From the NCBI GenBank assembly GCA_018398575.1, contig JAGTXZ010000021.1:992001-1056000 (forward strand): 64,000 nt of DNA, read 5' to 3'. Positions 46,600 through 60,671 of the stretch are shown one piece after another; position 1 is the first letter of the stretch, and the number at the start of each line of letters is the position of its first letter. The position numbers and the translations under genes are program-made. The notes beneath the pieces were generated by a model, which saw only the letters and a program-made list of their open reading frames with translations, was not told where the DNA came from and made no database searches. The DNA is from Ampelomyces quisqualis. Its lineage: Eukaryota > Ascomycota > Dothideomycetes > Pleosporales > Phaeosphaeriaceae.

Positions 46600-48965
46600 C
46601 GTAGGCCAACTAAGCTAGTCCCTCTTGTCTAGTTATATAAGCTTTTTAATTAAATATAGTATAGACAAATTGCGCTCCTTTAAAAGTAAGCTAGCCTAGA
46701 CACAGCTACCAGGCTTAACGTCCTGTAGAGTACGCGTTAGCAGGTACACAACGCGCTTTATGTATAGAAGGCTATAACAGCTGCTACTACTTATAGAGCA
46801 GTAATTATCTTGCTAGTTAGTTATATTAAGATTAGGTACTGTGTCTGCTAGTGCTACACTGTCTGCTACAGTAGTCTGCACTATTGCGTTATATTAAGGC
46901 TAACCTAACAGTATTTATGCGTTATACTAGCAAAAGTATATCTAGTTCTTATAACATTTGCGTTGCTTACTATTTACAACTACTTAATAACACTCTATTT
47001 CTTCTTTATACTATTACACTAACCTATTACACTTGTCTAGTTCTAGTTGCTATTTCTCTTTAGTTAAGGCAATTACGTTAAGTATGTTACCTTCAATTGC
47101 AATATTGTAGGCCTACGTTACAAATTCTTCCTATGCGTCTTCTGCTACAATACTCTAGCTACCTCTATAGTTCTTAAACTACAGCTGTTTGTCTGCCTTA
47201 TAAAGGTATTCTAGTGTAAGTTTATCTGTATGTCTATACTCTTTTAGCAAAACATCTTTTACCTTACCTAATACTTTACGCACACATATATAGATAGTAT
47301 CTTATACAAGTTATTATATATTATATTATGTTTAGACCTACTTATATTATTAGTGTCTCTGTGTAGGACTTTCCTCTTCTCTCTAACGTCCTCCTCCTTA
47401 TTCTTTTCTATTAAGCAGTTTGCCTTCTCCTTCTCTTTGTTATTATAATTGTCTATAAGCGCATTATAGCAATCTTGCTCCTCTTCTGTATAGTTAGCTA
47501 GGATATTATCTACGTTATTGTTATAGGTATCCTTTAGCACTAAAACGTTAGCCCTATTGTTCTTTTGTTAGTTTGTGTGTACAGCAATATCCTATTGTAT
47601 ATTATCCTATATAAGAATCTGTTAAATACCTTCTAGGTTCTTCTATTTTTTGCAAATAGCATTAAAGTAGTCTGCTTTCTGTTAGCTAATACTATGTGTA
47701 GAACTTGCAACATACCCTCTATAGTGTATCTATAGAAGGGTATAGTTTTCCTAGTACTATTATTATTAAATTCCCTTATTGCGTTAAATATAACTAAGCC
47801 TATTAGTGCTACTATATTTGCACTTAGTTTATTAAACTTCTCTTAATTCCTAGTTATTGCAGTAATGCCCTATTTCCTGTTATTATAGAATAACTATGCT
47901 ATTACTGCTGCAAGACTAGGGTTTAGAAATCTAGCAGATTTAGGCTGTCTTTAGTTAGCTAGTATAGCTGTTTCAGAGGTATACTTACGTTCTTTAGGTC
48001 TTGTAGTAGGTAAATAAAGTCTTCAAGCAGTTCGCTAGGCTTAAGAACCTATCTATCTAGGTAGTTTAATATATAAGCACTAGTAATTTCTAGTTGTTCT
48101 TACCTTATTATGTAGGTCTGCAAGTTGCTACATATATCTAGCATCTAGGCGCCTACTATTAGCTACTATTCTTAGTAGGCTGCAATAGTACCTACATAGC
48201 AAGCAGCTCCTTTACACAGTATTAAGCTAATATGCAATTAAACTAACAATAGCAGAGTATTCTATACTTCTGTCTAAGCGTCTAGTAGCATTTAGGCGTA
48301 CATATGCCTGCGTGTATTAAGCTATAGCATTATTACTATACTACATAGCGTCTTTCTATTGTTAGTAAGTAGTTGCGTTACCAAGATAACTCTTACCTTT
48401 TCTAGTATAGTCTTGTTTTCTAGGAACACACTTTCCTTTGCCTAGCGTTTTTCTTTCTTCTATAGTAGTAACCCAAATAGGTCTGCACTAGATAAGAAGA
48501 GTTACAACTCTATAACAGTTAAAACTACTTAATTGTGCATAATAAGGCATCTTTCTACAATATAACAGCCTTAAGTCTAATAGTAGTTCTCTTTTAACTA
48601 CTAACGTTTTCTATATATTAGTTCTATAGGTTTTTAGTTTGTATTAGCTTGTTGTGCTTATGCTACTACTGCGTCTAGATTTCTCTTGTTAATAAGCAAG
48701 TAAGGCTGCAGATCTAGAAGTGTATAGTATTTAATCTCTAGGCTGTCTTATTAGGTAACTTTTTGGTTAGGCTAGTGTAGTAGTTAGTTATACTTCTATT
48801 TTAATCCTAGAGTTAAGGCTTAAGAATAGTAGCGTTAAGGTCTAGATAGTTTTTAGTCTCTACAGCATCTTAGTTTTTAGTATATTAGTTCTAGGGTTAC
48901 ATCTTCTAAGAGCCTAACCTTTACACTATTATCTGTTAGCGCTCGTTTTAGCGCTTGTTTAGACA
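46600..48965 (-). pseudogene. Gene D, copy 2
   Basis: This is the mirror of 29980-32345. The stop-free stretch at 47540-47268 reads MLKDTYNNNVDNIL and differs from copy 1 by P-to-L, C-to-Y, R-to-C, R-to-H and A-to-I type changes, all explained by C-to-T or G-to-A. The protein is not recognised; see copy 1. Confidence 0.5.
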
Positions 48966-49199
48966 GAGACATAGTATACTGCTAATATTACTTAAATTTA
49001 CTACTTAATACAGAGTATACAGAGCAAGCGCTTACTCTTTAAATATTAGAGAACTATTAGTAAGGGTAGCAGAAGTAAGCAATGTATATAGCGCAATAGA
49101 GTTTTTACTTTATAGGCATAAGTAGGGTTTTTGTAATACATACAGTCTAATATTGCCTTAAATTCTACTAGAGCGTAGTAGTTAGGCTATTTAATTAGA

Positions 49200-49560
49200 T
49201 AGCCTCTTATCCTTAACTGCGTGCTAGCGTACACAACAGTTGTCTACTATTAGCACAAATAGTTGTGCGCGCAATACAGGTAATTAGCCCCCCCTTCTAT
49301 CCTTAATTGCGTACTAGCATATACAATAGTTGTTTACTATTAGCATAAATAGTTATACGCGCAATACAAGCAATTAGGTACTCTTCTATCCTTAACTAAA
49401 TATTAGCGTATACAATAGTTGTCTACTGTTAGCATAAATAGTAGTGCGCGCAATACAGGCAATTAGGTACTCTTCTATTCTCTTATCCTCTACTAAATAT
49501 TAGCGTATATAATAGTTATCTACTATTAGTATAAATAGTTGTGCGCGCAATATAGGCAAT
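49200..49560. repeat. 89-97-bp tandem repeat (copy 2)
   Basis: Mirror of 29385-29745: four units with GCGCGCAATA and AATAGTTGTCTACTGTTAGC segments. Confidence 0.82.
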
Positions 49561-49584
49561 TTAGTAGCCCTACACGTAGAAAAC

Positions 49585-52500
49585 CATTTACCTAGTAAGT
49601 TGTTAGTACAGATCTAGTATACTACTATACTAGTTATGTTCATAGTTTAATTATAAATAACGCCTAGTGTATCTTTAATACAACTGTCTCTTGTAATGCG
49701 CTATACTAGCGTGCCTTTGTAGATATCTATATTTGCACCTATCTATCTCTCTCCTTTGTATAGTAATATATACTGTTACATTTACTTTTAAAGCCTAATT
49801 TGTGCTCTAATATCTGCATAAATAAATTATAATTAAAGTTATTAATATACTTGTCTATTACTAGCAGGTTGTAGTGTGCATATAATAGCTAGTTTGTCCT
49901 AATAAGAGTGTGCTTGTTTCTAGTTGCGTTTAACACTAATATAGTTGTTATATTAGAGGTAATTTATGTTATGCTTAACTCTTTGTTAACCATTTCTATT
50001 ATCTTTCTACATAGGTTTCTATCTAGCAAAGCTTACTCCTAATTGTTATTTAGTTTAGTTTTATTCTGTTGTAAGCGCATCTATTAGGCTGCGTTATAGT
50101 TACATTAGACAGCAAAGTGTGTAATTGTCTAGATAAAGCAACTGTTAGCTGCGTTCCATAGTAGTCTATTCTGTTGTAATGCAATCGCCCTTGTAATTTA
50201 CTATAAGTATTCTTTTGCTATAGTTATCTATAGGAAACAGCCTAGTATCTTCTGCCTCCTTATCTCTTGTTCTACGTTAGAGTATATTAAGTTATATTCT
50301 TCTGCTATTAGTTGCATTATATTGCATATGCTGTCTTTTAACAATTATGTCTAGTGTTGCTATAGTAGTGCTATCCTCCTATCTGCACTAACTAGTAATT
50401 CTAGGTAACTATTGCAATATCTCTGTAATACTTGCGTATGTAGATAAGGGTTACTATTATTACGCGTTTATAGTAGTATATAGTATATAGTAAAGAGGTT
50501 ATGTTAGCAGCCTTGCGCTATAGTTCTGTGTTATAGCGCTTGTTATATTAGCAAGTTTACGTTCTATTAGGTAGGCTAAAGCAACAGTAGAGCTATTGTT
50601 AGATATATAATTCTATTTACTATGTCTAACGCTATATACTAGTTGTCTTACTATACTTACTTCTGTTTATAATTCTGCACTATACGTGTCTAGTCTTAAT
50701 TAAACGTAAAAGAATACAGTCTATTATATTTGTTTTAATTAATATAATTATTTACATAATAAGAAACAAGGACCTTATTGTTAAGTATAGGTAGATCCTT
50801 TAGTACTAAGTGCATAGAGTAAACAATAGTTATTATGTTGTATACCTTAAATACTTATAATATACGTTACTTAGTCTTTGTACTATATATACAGCAGCGC
50901 ACGCTTAGCATCTCTGTTATATTATTAATTTAACTATTGTTGTTAAACGCTATAACTTTGCAGAAGGCACCTGTATACTTATATTTCTTTCTATCCTTGT
51001 CTTAGTATTTGTTATTAATAAATGTAAGTATTAGGTGCACCTAAGCTATAGCTCTACTATTTGCAACAGTCTAAGACAGTTGCGTATAGTTCTTATATTC
51101 AAACTCTTGCACCTACACGTAATCTTTGCGCTATTTTCTAGTCTTATGCTAGTTAGGCGCGTATTGTACAATGTCTTCTTTGCAATGTTTAGAGTTATTA
51201 TAGCGTTTACCTAATAGCCTTAAGCATCTTATAGAAGAGTGTATTTTTATATTTATCCTATTTACCTAGTAAGAGTTAAGGTCCTATCTGTCTTTATTAT
51301 ATAGGGTAACAAGGCAGCTAGTTACCTTCTAATAGTAGTGTTAGACAAATACTATAGTAGCATATGTAAAGTCTGGCAACGTAATATGTGCAGTAACCTT
51401 ACTAAGGGGCAGCATAATAGAATTTAGTAATATGCCTAGTATAGACTATTTAAGTTGTTTAAATAGTATTACTGTTAACACACTTGTAGTAAAGGTGTGC
51501 TTGCGCTAGTTAGTAGTAGTGCACTGTTAACTTTAGTCTATAACTATCTTATATTTAAACGCCATAAGCGCAAGCTGTCTAGAGTTATAGAAGCAGATCT
51601 GCGCAAGAAAATCTCTCTTATTTGTTATTAGGTAGAATTGTTTTACTATTATAATATAGTAGGCCTTACTGTTTATTCTAGTGCATATGCTATCAAGGGC
51701 CCTATATATATAGATATTATTAATAATATAGGTTAGCGCGTGCCATTTAGGGTAGTTAAAATCCTTTTCTTCTTCTTGCGTCTGTCTAAAAGGTTAAAAC
51801 TCTTCTTTTAAAACATCTATTTGTTTAATAGCTAACAACATATACTCTAACGTGTTTTTGTTATAACTCTTGTATTATAAGAGTACTAGCAGATTGCACG
51901 CAGCCTAGATAAAATGCAACGCGTACAGTGCCTTAGTTGCTAGTAGAGGAGATACTACTACTATAAATTAGCAAATTACTGCTTTTTATTCTGCGCTAGT
52001 CTACTGCAACACTTCTGTAAAAGCCCTCTTATTATTAAACTATTTTAGTCTAGTGTTATGCTTAACTTAGCAAAACCTTTTATTTAACTAGGCACAGCTG
52101 TTATCTTCTACTACTAAAACTACAGCACTATTCTAGCCCTTCTTTTATCTAGGGTGTATGTCTATTAGCATATCTTCTATAAATTCTAATATCTTTATAA
52201 CTAACCCCTTAAGCAGTAGATACAATATATCTATAGCTAATAACTTATATATATTAAAGTTGTAGTAATTCTAGCCAAAGCACTCTACTAGATAAATGTA
52301 ATCCTTGTGTCCTTTATTAAGACAACAACTCTGTTACAAGCGTATATACTCTTCTATTTGCTATAAATATTTATTATATAAGTTCTCTTGTTTGTCTAGT
52401 AGTACTATATATTAAGTACAGTATCTATTTTTCTTTACACCTGTTAGTAGCACTTGCTCTTTATAGTTAGCTAGAATTGCACAAATAGTTAGGTAACACT

Positions 52501-53505
52501 ATTACGTCTGTTAGTTAGCACACTCTAGCTGTATACTGTATTTAGCAGCCTCTTTAAGTACTGTAGTTGCTAGTTAGCGTCTATCCTTTATAGTAACCCT
52601 CTATTGTTAACGCTATAGTTAGTACTTACGCAACAACAGTTTGCCTATGCAGTAATAATACACTTTACTCTTTAGAATAGAATCTAAGAGCTTAGCTGTT
52701 AGGATAAATCCAGCTAGTAGTGTCTTAAGTGTTGTTCTGCGTTATTGTGCCTTATAGTTAAGATTCTTAATAGTAACATATATTAGCTATACTACTACGT
52801 TGCCAAACATTATAGATAACTATGTTTTGTCTACTACTAGTATAACTAGCATAAGGGTTGCACTATCTAGCAAGCGCTATTATATTAACTACTACTAATC
52901 CTCTAAGTGTAGTTTGTAATATACTCTTATAGGTTTGTTAGGCGTACCTGTAAAAGAACAGCTAGGTGCGTAAACTATCTTATTAGTAAATAGGTAATAA
53001 CTAAGTATAAAGGCAATCTATAACATAATATCCTAGTATATAAATATATGTTAGTTAGGTTAGAGGTTTAGTAACCTAGATGTAATTGCTACGTCCTCTT
53101 GTATCTATACGTCGTCTTATAGCCTAGATTAAATATTTAACATAGCCTGCTGCTACTAGCACCCCAATTAGAACTATAGCTGTAAATATAGCTTGTGTAG
53201 CTATATATTAGTAAAGAGGCTGTTAATGTTACCTAATATGCATTTTATCCTTTGCAGCTACAATGCGAACGCTAGTGCAAAAAGAAAACCAAAGGGCTCT
53301 ACTATGTTATTCCTATTAGTATTAGCACGCGTGCGCTATTTAGCTGCATGTAGCCTACTGCTTTGCGTCTGCTATTCCTAAACTAAAAGGTTTACTAGCG
53401 TACTGTCTACTTACTGTCTTAAACAGCTTGTCCTATCCTTATATAGACGCTAACATTAGGCCTATTTACCCTATTGCCTTATATTTAGCTAGAGTGTAGT
53501 TGCGT
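49585..53505 (-). pseudogene. Gene C, Plavaka-type transposase (copy 2)
   Basis: Mirror of 25440-29360. The same transposase blocks are present with additional stops, for example around 52.8 kb for the DKT block and 52.2 kb for the DILHLL block. A 62-codon frame on the plus strand (53193-53381) is an antisense shadow that survives in both copies. Confidence 0.72.
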
Positions 53506-54684
53506 TTACATAAGGTGTTACTGTATAAAGTAAGTACTATGTTGTCTAGAGTAGCATCTATTGCGTTACAGCTATTAGAGCTGTGCTATTATATTATAGT
53601 GTTAGAGGTTATAACTAGCGTATTGTTAAGTAGCAGGTAGCAATACGTCTAGCATCAAGTACTATATTTAACAAGTCCTACGTACGTCTTAGTGTAAAAG
53701 CTACATAGTATACATATATAATCTATTACTAATTTGTTTATATATAACTCTGTAGTTTAGATATAAAGAGACTAAGTGTACAAAAATAGTATTAATATTA
53801 GTTACGTAGTGTTAAGGTAGTTACTAGCAGTATCTATCCTGTACTACACAGTCTATTATCTACAGTAGTCTACTAAAGTCTACTATAGCCAACAGTTACC
53901 TAACCTGTGTACAGAACTATACTAACAGTTATAGGCGCAATAACTAATATTTTTCTTTCCTTTAATATTCCTTATTACTCTAACAACTGTTACGTTATTA
54001 CACTAGAGCTTACTTGTTAACAACCTAATTAGTTAGGCTAGCTAACACAGCTTAATAAATATTAATATTAATAATAATTATTACGCCAAAAAATATTAAC
54101 ACCCTAGAATAAATAAGTTACTACGCGTTTAGAATATATATAGTAGAACCCAAACACCTAAAAAGGTAAGTATACCTGCAAGTAGACACGTACAAGGTTT
54201 AAAAGTATAAAAAAAATAGACTAGTAGCTCCAGCAGCCTAATATATAACCTGTACCAAGATAGCTAGGCTTAGTATAGATAGAAGCAGGTAGAATAGTGT
54301 ACTATATATACTATAGGTAAGACTAGTAACAGGCGTAAGCAATTACTTAATAGTAAGAAATAATAAGTATAATTTATATACAGTGTTAACTAATGTTCTA
54401 AGCAGCTAGTATATTTAATCTTTTCTAGTTTTAAAATGCCTGCAGATCTAATTTATATTCTTTCTCTAGCACAGTATAGGACAGTTGTCTACTAGAGACT
54501 ACTATTCTAACTTGCTCTAATATGCAAATACAACAGGGGCTAAATAGTAACAAAGACTATTAACAAACTACTGTATATTAAACGCATCTACGTGCTGCTT
54601 ACTCTTAAACTATTAGCGCTAATAGAGTATATAATAGCCTTACTAGCTAGCTACTCTCTGCCTCTTGCTATATATACGTTTTCC
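53506..54684. other. AT-rich spacer of giant element copy 2
   Basis: Mirror of 24261-25439. No coding frame recognised. Confidence 0.4.
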
Positions 54685-54985
54685 TAACCTTAAAACTAGA
54701 GATAAATTTACCTATATATCTCTAGTCTTAGAGTTAAGGTAACAGTCTTTTGTTAAAATATACATAGAACCTAGTGTTATTTTTATCTATTATACACTTA
54801 CGCCTCTTTACACTTCCCTAACCTTAAAACTAGAGATAAATTTACCTATATATCTCTAGTCTTAGAGTTAAGGTAACAGTCTTTTGTTAAAACATATACA
54901 AAACCTAGTATTATTTTTATCTATTATACACTTGCGCCTCCTTACACTTTTCTAACCTTAAAACTAGAGATAAATTTACCTATAT
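54685..54985. repeat. 134-bp tandem repeat (copy 2)
   Basis: Mirror of 23960-24260. CCTTAAAACTAGAGATAAAT recurs at 134-bp steps. Confidence 0.82.
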
Positions 54986-55269
54986 GCCTATATATACAGC
55001 TACTTCTTAACACATAACTTATACTTCTAATTTAATATTACTGTCTTTGTATATATATTTCTTATAAGTCTAAGAGACTTAATCCTTTATTATATTTTTA
55101 TTCTTACAAAACTAAAACTATACCTATTACATCTATATATTCGTGTAGTTTAAAAATCTAGAACCAAGCTTTACTATATTGTTAGCACTACACCCGCGCT
55201 ACTTCTTAGCCTACTAGCATAGAAGCAAATTTATGTCCTAGATAGACCCTTTAGTAGCTGTTTAGATAT

Positions 55270-56615
55270 TGTAGCTTAACTAAGATACCTTATAACGTGT
55301 TTAACAACAAGGATCTCTATAACAACAGCTATAATAGCATTCTAAGGCGCACATTAATAACCTAGCCTAACTTAAGAGCGCTATTGTTGCAATAACTTTA
55401 TTATATCCTGTAATACTATTACTTAACCAAGATACCTTATAGCGTGTTCAAAAGCAAGGATCTCTATAACAACAGCTACAATAGCATCCTAATGCGCACA
55501 TTAACAACTTAGCCTAACTTAAGAGCGCTATTGTTACAACAACTTTATTATATTCTGTAACACTATTACTTAACTAAGATACCTTATAGCGTGTTTAAAA
55601 GCAAGAATCTCTACAACAATAACTATAATAGCATCCTAGTATGCATATTAACAACTTAGCCTAACTTAAGAGCGCTATTGTTGCAACAACTTTATTATAT
55701 TCTGTAATACTATTACTTAACTAAGATACTTTATAGCGTATTCAAAAGCAAGGATCTCTACAATAATAGCTACAATAGCATCCTAATGCGCATATTAACA
55801 ACTTAGCCTAACTTAAGAGCACTATTGTTATAATAACTTTATTATATCCTGTAATACTATTACTTAACTAAGATACCTTATAGCGTGTTTAAAAGTAAGG
55901 ATCTCTATAACAATAACTACAATAGCATCCTAGTGCGCATATTAACAACTTAGCCTAACTTAAGAGTGCTGTTGTTGCAACAACTTTATTATATCCTACA
56001 ATATATATTAACAACTTAGCCTAACTTAAGAACGCAATTCTTATACTATTAGGTAACTAGAAGATATTAGAGATACAACTACAATTTACATACTTTTGTC
56101 TATATATTGTTACAGGCAAAAATTAAGGACAACGTAGAGTTGCAGTTGTTTGTTAGGACATCTCTATCCTAGCACCCTTATTAGGCTTTTTAATAGCAAA
56201 GCCTACCTAAGCAGCTGTAACCTCTCTTATACTATATATAATATATTTCTATTAGACCCTATAAGTAGTAATCTAATATCTAGATATTAAGATATTCTAA
56301 CTACAACTTACACAACATTAAGTCCTCTATTATTACTAAGCTTTATTACAGCTTTAAGAACTTCTATTAACGTAAAGAAGTTACGCGCATTAAACTTATC
56401 TACACTAAGATACTGCTAGCTAGTAATAAAAAGGATACCTACTACGCTAGTAGGTATAACTAAGACTTTAAAGGACACCTATATAAATTAAAACAACAGG
56501 CCTGCATTTGTTTGTCTTAGAGACACTTAGTAGAGAAGAACATATACAAGAGGTAACGCGTAATACTTTATAAATCTTATGTATAGTATATAAGGCAGCA
56601 AACACTTTAAACGCA
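55270..56615 (+). pseudogene. Repeat-protein gene with 49-residue tandem repeats (copy 2)
   Basis: Plus-strand counterpart of 22480-23700. After the repeats the frame reads NLHTFVYILLQAKIKDNVEL, YYSFKNFYQRKEVTRIKL and HLYKLKQQACICLSRD up to about 56.6 kb. More stops are present than in copy 1. The family is not recognised. Confidence 0.48.
55275..56030. repeat. 147-bp satellite array, five units (copy 2)
   Basis: GATACCTTATARCGTGTT-type starts at 55284, 55431, 55578, 55725 and 55872, each exactly 147 bp apart. The plus-strand frame continues the 49-residue repeat (DLYNNSYNSILMRTL, PNLRALLLQQLYYIL). It has one unit more than copy 1. Confidence 0.92.
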
Positions 56616-56621
56616 TTAATC

Positions 56622-57003
56622 TCTACAATTAGGCTCTTCTAACAACTAGTAGCTATAGTTGCGTTGTACTGTTAGTAACTGTTGTCTACTAAAAAATACT
56701 ACTAGTACTGCACGCTACCTACTACTACAGCAGGCTCTTCTAACAACTAGCAGCTACAGTCGCGTTGCACTGTTAGCAACTATTGTCTACTAGAGAATAC
56801 TACTAGTACTGCACGTAACCTACTACTACAGCAGGCTCTTCTAACTACTAGCAGCTACAGTTGCGTTACACTATTAGTAACTATTGTCTACTAGAGAATA
56901 CTACTAGTGCTGCACACAACCTACTACTGCAGCAGGCTCTTCTAATAACCAGCAGCTATAGTTACGTTACACTGTCTATAACTGTTATCTACTAGAGAGT
57001 ACT
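56622..57003. repeat. 101-bp minisatellite (copy 2)
   Basis: Mirror of 22089-22470, four units with CTACTAGAGAATACTACTAG and GCTCTTCTAACAACTAGCAG segments. Confidence 0.83.
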
Positions 57004-57399
57004 ATTAGCGTTAATTGCAAGCTATCTACTGCAATAAGCACCTAGAGTAACTAATTAGTGCTATAATAATACTAGCATAGGTTTAAGGCTAAGTTTAGAT
57101 TTTATTTTATATTAAATACTATAAGTAGCTACTAGAGTATTAGCATACGCAAGTATATTGTCTTTACTATCTTAGATAGTAGATTACTTATTGTAAATAC
57201 ATCTAGTTTCTACAGTTATTCTACTACTATAACATCAAGCCTATATTATCTAGTTTATAGATAAGTTAAGATCTAATACCTAACTAGCAATACAGTTATG
57301 CCTAGACTATTATAGAATGTGTTAAGGTTTGCAAATATAAGGCATTGTTTCTACATTTAACACTACAACAACTTACTATATAGGCTACCAGAGCCTTTT

Positions 57400-59680
57400 G
57401 CTACTATATACAACTAAATAATATAACTAATATTCTCCTAACAACGCAAGAACACTTAGACAGTAACAAAACCAAATACACTAGCTATAACTACGCGCAC
57501 AATAGGCGTCTACAATAGAAAACCCTTAAGGCAGCTCTAAATAACTAGTATATAGAGTTGCAGGCAGCCTGCGTTAATGTTACTAATAACATAATTTGTA
57601 AAACTGCACGTTAACTTTAGCAATAGCTACCCAAATACAATAGCTGCAAAATACTAGAGTTTAATAATAGATAGCTTACTATATATAAACAACAACACAG
57701 TATATAGTTATATAAACAGTTCGCAAAAACAGTAGGTAACTATAGCAGTATAATAGTTAAGAACACTAAGCTTATAATAGAAGAGATTCGCGACATAGTA
57801 AGTAGATACGCGCCTAAGAATTTATACAACATAGATAAGGCTAGCATATACTAGAAACACTTGCCCTAATACATGTTAGCAGACAATCTAGAAGCTAGAC
57901 CTAGACTAGATAGAGAGTATATAACTAGTGTGCTGTGTACAAACGCAGATAGCTTAGACTAAGTACCTCTATAGTTTATAGGATCCTTAAACTACATAAC
58001 TTATATAGATAGTAAAAAGAACCTAAACATCTGTAGTCTTAGTTATATCTATTAGAACAATAATTCTACCTAGATAGACACTAACATTATGCTAGAATAG
58101 CTAAAATAGTTTAATAACTACATAAACAGACAAGTATTATTACTAATTAACAGGTTCCTGCCTTACAAATACGCAGTAGCTAAGCTTTAGATAAGCTGCC
58201 AATTGCTGCAGAACGTTTAGTATGTATAGTGTTAATGTACTACAGGCTTATTATAGCAATAGAGGTTATAATGCTTACTAATATAACAAAGTTATATTCC
58301 TGCCTGTAGGTAGTATAACATTATACTAACTAATAGACTAAGGCATTACCTGCGCATAGAAGGCTAAAGTCTACGCCTATTTCCTACACTTTGCAGTAGA
58401 GAAAAGCATAATAGGTAAACATCCTACTAAGACAATAGATATTATCTACACTATTTGCTAGGGATATTACGCGTAGTATAATAAGATAAGAGCTAAGACT
58501 ATATACAGTAGCTAGCAGATCTTAACATATCTAAACATATACTACAGCCTACAGCTATATATAGCTAACTTCTAAAAGACCTACTACAAGCTTAATAATT
58601 TAGTTAACTAGCTTAAAGACATGCGCGTTGTTAATAGTATAGACATTAAAAGCTTTATTAAGTTACCTAAAGAGCGCAATCCTAACTATAAAGATCTAGC
58701 CTACCTCTTAGACTATATTATCGCAATATACAGCTCAAATAAGATAAAAGAGAACTATAAAGTACTATTGCTTCCTAGACTATTACACTGCAAAGTAACA
58801 GACATAATAGATTAACTACAAGTGTACGTAGGTTAGCAAGAGTTTACTACAAACAATAGGCAATATATTAACAAGCTAAGAGCACTGCAACAGGTAACTA
58901 TAAAATAGATAGCTATAGAGCTGTAAGACAAACGCTAAAAAGATATACACAACTAGGTAGTAAGACTACACTAATGCAAACATAAGAATACTATATACCT
59001 AAAATAAGACAACGCTAGGCTGTTTACAAGCGTAAAAACTAAGAGTAATGTTATAGTGTAGTTATAGTTAGAAAAGCGTAATAATACTATACTTAACTAG
59101 AATAAGAATAGCTATTACACAAATTATCTTACAGGGCCTATAATCTCTAGTATTTTAGCTAGCGCATTAACTAAAATAACTAGACAACATTAGCCTAGCA
59201 AACACTAAAATTAAAGAATAATTACCTAGCACTAACTATATTTAGCTAAAGACTAGATTAATAATCTAAAGCAGTAGCATATAATCTATGCAACTAAAAG
59301 AGTAGGGTTGTTAAGAAATTATGCACGCATAGTAACATCTAGGCAGAACAGCAGCGTAGGAAGTTAAGCACCTTAGTATACTAGTACTAAGCAGAGACAC
59401 TACACTGTAAGACATATTAACAAGAGACAAGGCTATTATACAAAAATACAAGACAATAGACAATAATAGTATTCTTTATAAGATACTATATACTACACAA
59501 TTTGCAACATTAGTTGCTAATACTAAGAGAGAACACTTAAATAAAGAAATACTACTATATTAATAGTAAACTTAGCGTTAAAAAGAGGAAACTAATCTCT
59601 TTACAAACAAATCTATAGAACGTAGAGCAGAATTATTTAGTTAAAAACACAAACGTCTTAAACTAACGTTAAAATGTATA
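57400..59680 (+). pseudogene. Gene B: pogo/Tigger-like DDE_1 transposase (copy 2)
   Basis: Read with Q for stops, the N-terminal region (57.5-57.75 kb) reads KTLKAALNNQYIELQAACVN and KTARQLQQQLPKYNSCK, a helix-turn-helix/Tc5-type DNA-binding pattern. The DDE_1 core follows: APKNLYNIDKASIYQKHLP (57.81 kb), corresponding to the N-[VI]-DE block; YITSVLCTNADSLDQVPLQF (57.92 kb); RQVLLLINRFLP (58.1 kb), where the family has a catalytic Asp and this copy Asn; and VIFLPVGSITLYQLIDQGI (58.29-58.34 kb), corresponding to lPpnTTs..QPlDqGi. The tail includes MRVVNSIDIKSFIKLPKERN (58621) and a charged coiled-coil-like stretch to about 59.68 kb. Such enzymes insert at TA, which fits the element's flanks. 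The first block reads DK where DE is usual. Confidence 0.78.
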
Positions 59681-59951
59681 ACAGAAGTAGGCTGCTGTAC
59701 ACTTCCTTACTAGCCGCAAGCTGCGTGCACTATAGAGATCTATTAACTACTATCTACGCTAATAGCATACAGTCTAAGGCGTTAGATACACTAATAGATA
59801 ATATAGAATTATAATAGAACAACATAGTGCAAAGAAACAGAAGGTAACAGACAGCTTTCCTTGCTAATAGAACTGCAGACGCATAAAAAACTTCCTTATA
59901 ATTCTACGTAAACTACTAGACGCTAGCATACAACTTAAACATTCTAACGCA

Positions 59952-60292
59952 GCCTTATTACGTAACCTATCTACTATAATAGTACTAGTAGGTTTAGCTA
60001 AGTTTACTTGCTAGACTAAAAAGAGTGCTACTAACATAATATACAAAAGGTAAGTTGCCTACATTATAATGCAAAAACATAAGAGGTAAGAATTTTGCTT
60101 AGTGCTATACAGTGTCCTATAGTACTGTATAGTAGACCTGTCTACTATAATAGCACTAGTAGGTTTAGCTAAGTTTGCTTACTAGACTAAAGAGAGTGCT
60201 ACTACTATAATATACAAGAGGTAAGTTACCTATACTATAATACAAAAAACTAAAAAGTAAGAATTTTACTTAGTGCTACATAGTGCTATACA
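59952..60292. repeat. Tandem duplication of about 171 bp (copy 2)
   Basis: Mirror of 18800-19140, between genes B and A. AGTACTGTA-type palindromes follow at 60.27-60.30 kb. Confidence 0.68.
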
Positions 60293-60671
60293 GTACTATA
60301 TAGTACTGTACTAAGAATAACACGCAGTAAGAGGTGCCCCTCTAGAATACACCTTTACTTACTTTAAAGATACAACACAACGCGTTAGCGCTAGGTAAGA
60401 GGCTATATAATGCTAGGACAAAACTCTACTTACTTTTACCTACACTTATAATTTAACCTACTACTATAACTATATAATACTGCGTTACTACTATAAACGC
60501 ACTATAACTACACAATAATAACAATAGTGCTATAACGCAAATACATATAATTTTCTACGTTACGTTTACTACACTACGCTGTATATTACAATACTATTAC
60601 AAGTAAGTATATAACACAAGCACACCTATACACGCTAACTAAGCTGTAGCTATTCTACTATTCTTGCACTT

